NCBI GenBank assembly: GCA_964528035.1
Contig: CAZGQY010000027.1
Span: 1 to 31,266 of the forward strand
Length of the DNA: 31,266 nt
Direction of reading: 5' to 3'
Source of the DNA: CAZGQY01 sp964528035
Lineage (GTDB): Bacteria; Pseudomonadota; Gammaproteobacteria; Methylococcales; UBA1147
Made by a program: the position numbers and the translations under genes. Position 1 is the stretch's first letter, and the number at the start of each line of letters is the position of its first letter. Shown in pieces: positions 25,915 through 31,266 of the stretch. The notes beneath the pieces were generated by a model, which ran no database searches, was not told the origin of the DNA, and saw only the letters and a list, made by a program, of their open reading frames with translations.

Positions 25915-27249
25915 ATGACAGATAACGACGAACAAACCCATAAAATTGTTGTAGTCGGCGGAGGGGCCGGTGGTCTTGAGCTGGTTACAAAGCTGGGCAA
26001 AACTCTGGGAAAGAAGAAACTCGCGCATATTACATTAATCGATTCCACACTCACTCATATTTGGAAACCTTTACTGCATGAAGTGGCCGCAGGCAGTCTT
26101 AATTCACACGACGATGAGACCGGCTACCTTGCTCATGCCCATTGGCATCACTACCGATTTCGCCTGGGTAGTGTCGATTCCATCGACAGAGAAAATAAAC
26201 GAGTAAGCACAAAACCGACGCTCGACGACGAGGGCAATGAATATATCCCCCGCCGTTCATTCGACTATGACACTTTGGTCATTGCAGTCGGCAGTGAAAC
26301 TAATCATTTTAATATCGAGGGGGTAAAAGAAAATTGCTATTTCCTTGATCAACGTATGGATGCCGACAGATTTCACCAGCAATTGTTCAGATCTGCCTAT
26401 GCCGCCCACACTCAGAAAGATGCGCTGCGAGCCGGTCAAATGCACATTGCAATTGCAGGTGCAGGAGCCACCGGTATAGAACTTTCTGCTGAATTACACG
26501 AAGCCACCCGTCAAATTGTTAAATTCGGTCTTGATACCATTGACGCCGACAAAGATGTCAAAATTACGATCATAGAGGCAGCTGACCGCATATTACCCGC
26601 ATTACCGACTCGACTCACCGATCAGGTTGCACAACAGCTAGAAGCGCTGAATATAGAATTACTCACTGGAAAACGAATCACAAAGGCGACACCCGATGGT
26701 TTTCAGACTGAAGATGGTGATTTTATTCCTGCAGAAATTAAAGTCTGGGCTGCCGGTGTAAAAGCACCCGACTTTCTAAAAAACATTGAAGGTCTTGAAA
26801 CCAATCAGAGCAATCAACTTGTTGTAAAAAGAAGCTTACAAACAAGCAATGATGACCATATCTTCGCATTTGGCGATTGTGCTGCCTGCCCGATGCCTGG
26901 CACTGATTCCACAGTGCCGCCGCGTGCGCAAGCTGCCAATCAACAGGCAAGCATGTTGGTTAAAAGTATCAAATGCCAGCTTACAGACCAACCGTTACCT
27001 GAATATACCTATGTTGATTATGGATCTCTCATCAACATGAGCCGCTACAGCACCGTGGGCAACCTGATGGGAAATCTGGCAGGCAAAATCTCTAACAGTC
27101 TGTTCGTAGAAGGGATGATCGCTCGCCTTGTGTATCTGTCTCTGTATAAAATGCACCAAATTGCCATTCATGGCCTGTTAAGAGCGGGATTACATACTAC
27201 CGCAAACTTCCTGACCCAGAAAATGAAGCCGAGGATGAAGTTGCATTGA
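25915..27249 (+). CDS. ndh: type II NADH dehydrogenase (NDH-2), FAD-dependent
   Basis: A non-proton-pumping NADH:quinone oxidoreductase on the inner face of the membrane. It has 444 residues, as usual. The FAD-binding GGGAGG is at 15-20, NADH-binding AGAGATGIE at 181-189, and the second FAD motif near FAFGDCAACP. The C-terminal block (SLINMSRYSTVGNLMGN, then LVYLSLYKMHQIAIHGLL) is the membrane-associating part of Ndh. The ATG at 25915 has no strong ribosome-binding site. It is divergent from the di-heme lipoprotein gene; a functional link to the oxygenase cluster is possible but not shown. Confidence 0.92.
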   Translation: MTDNDEQTHKIVVVGGGAGGLELVTKLGKTLGKKKLAHITLIDSTLTHIWKPLLHEVAAGSLNSHDDETGYLAHAHWHHYRFRLGSVDSIDRENKRVSTKPTLDDEGNEYIPRRSFDYDTLVIAVGSETNHFNIEGVKENCYFLDQRMDADRFHQQLFRSAYAAHTQKDALRAGQMHIAIAGAGATGIELSAELHEATRQIVKFGLDTIDADKDVKITIIEAADRILPALPTRLTDQVAQQLEALNIELLTGKRITKATPDGFQTEDGDFIPAEIKVWAAGVKAPDFLKNIEGLETNQSNQLVVKRSLQTSNDDHIFAFGDCAACPMPGTDSTVPPRAQAANQQASMLVKSIKCQLTDQPLPEYTYVDYGSLINMSRYSTVGNLMGNLAGKISNSLFVEGMIARLVYLSLYKMHQIAIHGLLRAGLHTTANFLTQKMKPRMKLH

Positions 27250-27339
27250 GTTGATGCTTAAATTCGTTAAAGGTGCTACTAAAAAAGAATATGGTATAAC
27301 AAGTTAATATGATACTTGACCCCTCTATTGAAACATAAG

Positions 27340-27375
27340 CTCAATGTCAAAATTGAGAATCCCCTGAGATCAGGG
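27340..27375. terminator. two small hairpins after ndh, possible terminator
   Basis: CTCAAT-GTCAAA-ATTGAG (27340-27357) is followed by CCCTGA-GA-TCAGGG (27362-27375), whose two-base loop would need to widen. They lie between the convergent ndh and the tusA remnant. No T-run follows, so this is a weak call. Confidence 0.3.
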
Positions 27376-27414
27376 AGTCTGAACTTACAGGTCATTCAGC
27401 AGATTGCGAAATGA

Positions 27415-27717
27415 TCAAAAATAGCTTTTATTTTTCTTGTTCTCGCGAATATAATGATATAATATTTGGTTTTGCGAGTACATGGCCTAACAGTTCATGT
27501 TCTGAAAACTGATAAAATCTGGGGATATCGCGCTTTGTGGACGGGTCGATTGCTACTAATACTCGCATGTTTTTCCCGTACTCATTTCGGCAATTATAGA
27601 ATTCAACATTATCACCGACTCAGGGCAAAACAGGCCCTGAGCATCCAATATATGCTGATGTTCAACCGTGTGCGCTATGCTTTCCCAATCTTTAACTGAT
27701 GAGTAAAAATAACACAT
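27415..27717 (-). pseudogene. tusA: frameshifted tusA-like gene (sulfur carrier)
   Basis: TusA passes sulfur for tRNA thiolation. From the ATG at 27717 the first frame reads HILDAQGLFCPESVIM and SIIAEMSTGK, the TusA core with its catalytic Cys, then stops at 27556. In the -1 frame the protein continues perfectly as RVLVAIDPSTKRDIPRFYQF and SEHELLGHVLAK, the rest of TusA. A third frame then gives ILYHYIREN, matching the usual C-terminal strand, and ends at 27415. The first shift lies in a run of five A within GGGAAAAAC. Two shifts suggest a decayed gene or sequencing errors in A-rich DNA. Its ATG overlaps the divergent ABM-domain gene start at 27716. Confidence 0.8.
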
Positions 27718-28000
27718 GATACGCGTAATTATCGAAAGGTCCATTGCCGAAACCCTTGAAATTCACTATGAAAATATTTCCAAGGAAACCCTACAACTCG
27801 CCATTCGTTCTCCAGGGTTCATCTCGGGAGAGTCTTTAAAAGATATTCAGAATCCACGACATCATATACTGCTCTGCAAATGGCGAAGTGTCGAAGACTG
27901 GCAGCTCTGGGTCGAATCTCCGGAGCGAAAAGCAATGATGAGCAAATTAAATATTCTGTTTGATCAAGAAGAAAAAATTACACTTTTGGAAACACTCTAG
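27716..28000 (+). CDS. antibiotic biosynthesis monooxygenase (ABM) domain protein
   Basis: A 94-residue cytoplasmic protein with the pattern of the ABM dimeric alpha/beta-barrel: an N-terminal strand MIRVIIERSI, a helix, SPGFISGESLKDIQNPRHHI, and the typical CKWRSVEDWQLWVESPERK. Such proteins include small monooxygenases and heme-degrading enzymes, but many have no known activity, and the residues here do not decide it. Start is the ATG at 27716; no strong ribosome-binding site is visible. It is divergent from the tusA remnant and convergent with the acs fragment. Confidence 0.8.
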   Translation: MIRVIIERSIAETLEIHYENISKETLQLAIRSPGFISGESLKDIQNPRHHILLCKWRSVEDWQLWVESPERKAMMSKLNILFDQEEKITLLETL

Positions 28001-28116
28001 TAGTCCTTCATAGATGTATTGGCGGGTAGAGCGAATATCGTGACTTTTATATCATATAGTTAGAACAACTATAACAAAAATTGTTATGGCCCATTTATCC
28101 CCCTAATAAATGTAAA

Positions 28117-28566
28117 TCAACCCGTATTCACTCTATTCCCAATCAACTCATCAACCACACCAGGATCCGCCAAAGTACTGGTATCACCAAGATTATCCAG
28201 TTCATTGGCGGCTACTTTGCGAAGAATTCGCCGCATAATTTTACCGGAACGGGTTTTCGGCAAACCCGGAGCCCACTGGAGAATATCCGGACTCGCAATC
28301 GCCCCAATTTCCTTTCTCACATGGCCAATCAATTCTGCGCGCAAATCATCTGATGGACTCAAATCGGACATTAATGTTATATAGGCATAAATGCCCTGAC
28401 CTTTAATATCGTGGGGATAACCCACCACAGCGGCTTCAGTGACTGCAGGATGTAATACCAAAGCACTTTCCACTTCGGCAGTGCCCATGCGATGACCGGA
28501 AACATTGATGACATCGTCAACCCGTCCTGTCACCCAATAGTATCCATCGTGGTCACGACGCGCGCC
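28117..28566 (-). pseudogene. acs: acetyl-CoA synthetase, C-terminal fragment
   Basis: Acs activates acetate with ATP and CoA. Only the C-terminal domain is present: ARRDHDGYYWVTGRVDDV and NVSGHRMGTAEVESAL, then LPKTRSGKIMRRILRK with the acetylatable lysine in the PKTRSGK motif, and the normal stop at 28117. Similarity stops abruptly at about 28566, where GDGARRD would be expected but TAC-GGC-GCG follows unrelated sequence. The adenylation core, about three quarters of the gene, is missing. The frame runs on a short way (SKGEPPFAPYG), probably by chance. An internal start at 28533 would make only a 138-residue stub. Confidence 0.85.
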
Positions 28567-28835
28567 GTATGGCGCAAACGGCGGCTCACCTTTGGAGCCG
28601 ACGATCCCCTTTGGCCATCATCTACCCGAAACCCGAAAAATCTCCGGAATCACTACTCTAGTGTTCTTTTGAAACTCCAAAAATACCCATTTTTCATCCG
28701 AGAACGTCACATTTGACAACTTACAGATCCTTCCGTACATTTCCAATTGATCAAAAAGGGCGTTTATTCTCCTTATTCACCACCTCATTCACTGTTAGTT
28801 CAAGTTTATTGAGAATAGTTTGCAGAATCCTATAA
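28567..28835. other. junction region between acs and recR fragments
   Basis: About 270 bases without a gene. At the acs break lie GCGCC-GTAT-GGCGC (28562-28575) and a GGCTC/GAGCC hairpin (28583-28599). Beyond about 28620 the sequence becomes visibly more AT-rich. I recognise no insertion sequence here. Confidence 0.5.
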
Positions 28836-29114
28836 GGAATTGGATCTGAAGAAATTGGTATGCCTTTGTTATCAAATCGATTAGTCGAATGCGAAATAAC
28901 CGCAGTTATTGTTGCAAAGTCTTCTACTGTCGAAGGTGAAGTGACCGCTCATTTATATTTATCAAGTCGCCAGTCAAGTCAAGTTGAACAGAATAATTCA
29001 AACTGGAAAATATCAGTGAAACGATTAGCGCAAGGCGTACCGGTTGGTGGCGAGTTAGAATATTTAGATCAATCCACTCTTGCTCTTTCTTTGGCTAATC
29101 GAAACCAGTTTTAG
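28836..29114 (+). pseudogene. recR: recR, 3' fragment
   Basis: RecR works with RecF/RecO in loading RecA at gaps. The frame reads GIGSEEIGMPLLSNRL, then SSTVEGEVTAHLYL, VKRLAQGVPVGGELEYLD and STLALSLANR. These are the last Toprim and C-terminal segments of RecR, ending at the normal place. A TAA at 28833-28835 closes the frame directly upstream, and the zinc finger and N-terminal HhH regions are absent. An ATG at 28860 could start an 84-residue stub but has no convincing ribosome-binding site. The fragment is AT-rich, like the malic enzyme gene 107 bases downstream. Confidence 0.8.
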
Positions 29115-29221
29115 ACTAATGAGTTATTAAGTTCGGATGTTTTGTCAAAACACTGTTAATCTTAACTAACTTAAATTCAAGCCTGAATTTAAAAATAAGA
29201 AATTAAAAAGAAGATCAAAAT

Positions 29222-30523
29222 ATGCGAGTTGTTGAAATTCTATTAGTTGAAGCACCACACAAACCTGGAAATATGGCAAAAGTTTTAGGAGTCATAGGTG
29301 ATTTAGATGTGACTGTCGAAGGCCTCAATGCCGTAAGACGTCTTGATGAAGAAACCATCTGGGAAATTACTATTGAGTATGATGATACACTCGATATTGA
29401 AGTTTTAATTGAAGCGATTAACCAATTGCCAGAAACTAAAATGGTTGGAAAATCGGATCGCGTTTTTAACCGACACAAGGGAGGAAAGATTAAAACTGTT
29501 TCAAAAATAGCTATTAACTCGTTAGAAATTTTACGGGATGTTTACACACCGGGTGTTGCTCGCGTTTGTGGAGCTATAAAAGAAACGCCTAGTAAAATTA
29601 AGGATTTCACTAATATTCAAAATACAGTTGCGATCGTTACGAATGGTACAGCTATTTTAGGCTTAGGTGATATTGGAGCTGAGGCAGGTTTACCGGTAAT
29701 GGAAGGTAAAGCGGCAATTTTATCTGAATTGGTTGAACTTTCGGGCGTTCCTATCTTATTAGATACAAAAGATAGTTTAAAAATAATAAAAACGGTTGAA
29801 GCCATTGCTCCATCATTCGGGGCTATATTGTTAGAAGATATCAAAGCGCCAGAATGTTTTGAAATTGAGTCAGAACTAATTCAAAGAATAAATAAACCTG
29901 TATTTCATGATGACCAACATGGAACCGCGATTGTAGCATTAGCTGCTTTATTGTCAGCTACAAAAAAACAGGGTGTTAATATTAAGAATTGCGTTTTTGG
30001 ACAAGTCGGTCTTGGCGCTGCAGGAATAGGGATCTGTAGTTTAATGAGAGAGTATGGCGTTAAAGATGTATTGGGTTGCGATATTGATCAAGATGCGATG
30101 TTGCGATTGGGTGACTTAGGCGGTCAACCTTGTCCGCTCGAAGAGTTAATGTCTAAGGCTGATATTGTGGTTGCGACCACCGGCGTAAAAGGATTAATCA
30201 AACCGGAGATGGTGAATAAAGGTCAGATCATTATGGCTTTAACTAATCCTGATCCAGAAATTGAGCCGAACGTGGCTATGGAAATGGGAGCTGCTTATGC
30301 GACTTGCGGAAAAATTGTTAATAATATGCTGGCATTTCCCGGGTTATTTAAAGGCACGCTTGAAGCGGAAGTCACTGAAATTACCCATGAAATGAGAATC
30401 GCAGCTGCTGAGACTTTATCGAGGTTAGCAAAGACGGGCGCTTTAGTTCCTTCAGCATTAAGTCAAGAAGCGCATCATGCGGTAGCCAAAGCGGTATTTG
30501 ATGCGGCTATTAGCGATGAGTAA
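29222..30523 (+). CDS. NAD(P)-dependent malic enzyme with N-terminal ACT domain
   Basis: It decarboxylates malate to pyruvate with reduction of NAD(P). Of 433 residues, about 1-80 form an ACT ligand-binding domain (VVEILLVEAPHKPGNMAKVL). The malic N-terminal domain has the catalytic Tyr in VYTPGVARVCG (Y108), K163 in MEGKAA, and metal ligands in FHDDQHGTA (D230, D231). The Rossmann domain has GQVGLGAAGIG (260-270), and TNPDPEIEPN follows. The ACT domain implies allosteric control by a small ligand. Its codons are much richer in A/T-ending choices (TTA, AAA, GAT) than the left of the window, suggesting transfer. The ribosome-binding site is weak (AGAAG). It appears intact. Confidence 0.92.
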   Translation: MRVVEILLVEAPHKPGNMAKVLGVIGDLDVTVEGLNAVRRLDEETIWEITIEYDDTLDIEVLIEAINQLPETKMVGKSDRVFNRHKGGKIKTVSKIAINSLEILRDVYTPGVARVCGAIKETPSKIKDFTNIQNTVAIVTNGTAILGLGDIGAEAGLPVMEGKAAILSELVELSGVPILLDTKDSLKIIKTVEAIAPSFGAILLEDIKAPECFEIESELIQRINKPVFHDDQHGTAIVALAALLSATKKQGVNIKNCVFGQVGLGAAGIGICSLMREYGVKDVLGCDIDQDAMLRLGDLGGQPCPLEELMSKADIVVATTGVKGLIKPEMVNKGQIIMALTNPDPEIEPNVAMEMGAAYATCGKIVNNMLAFPGLFKGTLEAEVTEITHEMRIAAAETLSRLAKTGALVPSALSQEAHHAVAKAVFDAAISDE

Positions 30524-31012
30524 TTGAATAGATGGAAAGAACAAATAAAAGCACAATAAAGGGGTTATTCATATTTTACTATATCCAAGAATAGTGTCAG
30601 GTCTTGCCTTTTGCTTTAATGATTAACCAAGGGATCAGCCAGTAGAAATCAAGTTGGCTGACCCCATGAACTTCATAAATCAGGCTGGTTGACCCCTTGG
30701 TATTCTTTATATGTTTTTACTTCAAAATTTTTCGTAAAATTTTTATTTTATTTCTATAGGGGGCATAAGTCTAAAGTACTCCCCATTGTCCAGACCAATT
30801 TATCAAATAATTAAGATATAAATCCGTCCCTTTTTTAAGATTAAAAAATATTGTTATTATTGCGCCGCAGGCATTTTGCCTTTCCATAATGCCGTGTTCG
30901 GCGGAATGTGGTCAAAGGGTGGATTAGTGTGGATAAGCTCGTGGTAAACTGCCATCCATGGGGTCAGTTCTCTGATTATTGCATTCTGCAGAACATAATC
31001 GAAACTGCACGT
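30524..31012. other. 489-base non-coding stretch before the transposase
   Basis: No supported gene. It begins AT-rich, contains the REP-like inverted repeat at 30627-30700 and, further on, CCGCAGGCATT and AATGCCGTGTTCGGCGG (30863-30904), which could fold imperfectly. The GTCAGGTCTTGCCTTTTGC stretch (30597-30615) also belongs to the repeat-rich part. Confidence 0.45.
30627..30700. repeat. REP-like inverted repeat
   Basis: CCAAGGGATCAGCCAG (30627-30642) pairs with CTGGTTGACCCCTTGG (30685-30700) at 14 of 16 positions. A further unit, GGCTGACCCC, lies between them (30656-30665). Such sequences often surround REP-associated tyrosine transposase genes, and one begins about 310 bases downstream. 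Confidence 0.6.
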
Positions 31013-31266
31013 ATGGCTAGACGACTACGAATAGAATTTCCAGGCGCGTTATACCACATCACATCCAGAGGTGACCATCGGCAAGCAATTTATGAAAACG
31101 ATCGGGATCGTGAATTGTTTCTTGAGGTATTTGCGGAGACAGTGGATCGCTGCAACTGGGTTTGCCATACCTATTGCCTGATGACGAATCATTACCATCT
31201 GGTCATAGAATCGGTTGAGGGAAACCTTTCGCAGGGTATGCGACATTTGAATGGAGTCTATACCCA
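31013..31266 (+). mobile_element. REP-associated (Y1, IS200-like) transposase, 5' part
   Basis: From the ATG at 31013 the frame is open to the window edge (84 codons): MARRLRIEFPGALYHITSRG, then DRDRELFLEVFAETVDRCNW, then YCLMTNHYHLVIES. The YHIT strand, the NHYHLVI block with the HxH metal site, and the start MARRLRI are typical of RAYT/Y1 transposases, single-strand nucleases acting on REP hairpins. The catalytic Tyr would lie beyond the window. The neighbouring REP-like repeat fits. Confidence 0.9.

Noticed and set aside
27466..27699. A 77-codon open frame on the plus strand after ndh
   Set aside because: It lies opposite the tusA remnant, whose translation is clearly TusA-like in successive frames.
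27415..27717. Programmed -1 frameshifting to make full TusA
   Set aside because: The heptamer G-GGA-AAA fits, but a second frame change is also needed for the usual C terminus and TusA is not known to be made this way; decay or sequencing error is simpler.
28492..28716. A 74-codon plus-strand open frame over the acs break
   Set aside because: Half of it is antisense to the Acs C-terminal domain and the rest has no recognisable family.

Overview
The window looks like a chromosomal piece of a gammaproteobacterium of moderate GC. This rests on the CRP-type regulator with a gammaproteobacterial helix-turn-helix next to a divergent OsmC/YhfA-type gene, a PBP1b gene followed by an LpoP-like TPR lipoprotein, a YoaA-type helicase overlapping tsaB, gltBD, a type II NADH dehydrogenase, and remnants of tusA, acs and recR. 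I cannot name a genus.

Layout. 1-6350: glutamate synthase operon gltBD (+), with a promoter-like sequence and a perfect 26-base palindrome upstream. 6373-9318: a SAM methyltransferase (-) and an exported multicopper oxidase (-). The oxidase gene sits one base after tsaB, itself overlapped by the yoaA-type helicase gene, giving a helicase-tsaB-oxidase operon (11928 to 7843). 11987-12460: a small PD-(D/E)XK-like protein. 12606-15537: mrcB (PBP1b) and an lpoP-like lipoprotein, cell-wall synthesis. 16252-17655: divergent OsmC-family gene and a CRP/Clp-type regulator.

18010-25260 is the most unusual part: four genes, all on the minus strand. In transcription order they are a di-heme c-type lipoprotein, a lipoxygenase, and two membrane-anchored di-heme c-type proteins. 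The di-heme proteins resemble the large RoxA/RoxB and Pseudomonas oleate dioxygenase/diol synthase branch of the cytochrome c peroxidase superfamily. Together with the lipoxygenase they suggest a cell-envelope fatty-acid (or polyisoprenoid) oxygenation pathway in which one enzyme makes hydroperoxides and others make, isomerise, reduce or cleave them. Related structured repeats lie on both sides of this block.

25915-28000: type II NADH dehydrogenase, a twice-frameshifted tusA remnant and a small ABM-domain protein. From 28117 rightwards the sequence is scarred. It holds a 3' piece of acs cut at about 28566, a 3' piece of recR, an intact AT-rich ACT-domain malic enzyme gene, REP-like inverted repeats and the start of a REP-associated (Y1, IS200-like) transposase running off the window. 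This end looks like acquired or rearranged DNA, although a contig misjoin cannot be excluded.

No rRNA, tRNA or CRISPR array was recognised. All assignments come from reading motifs; no database search was possible.
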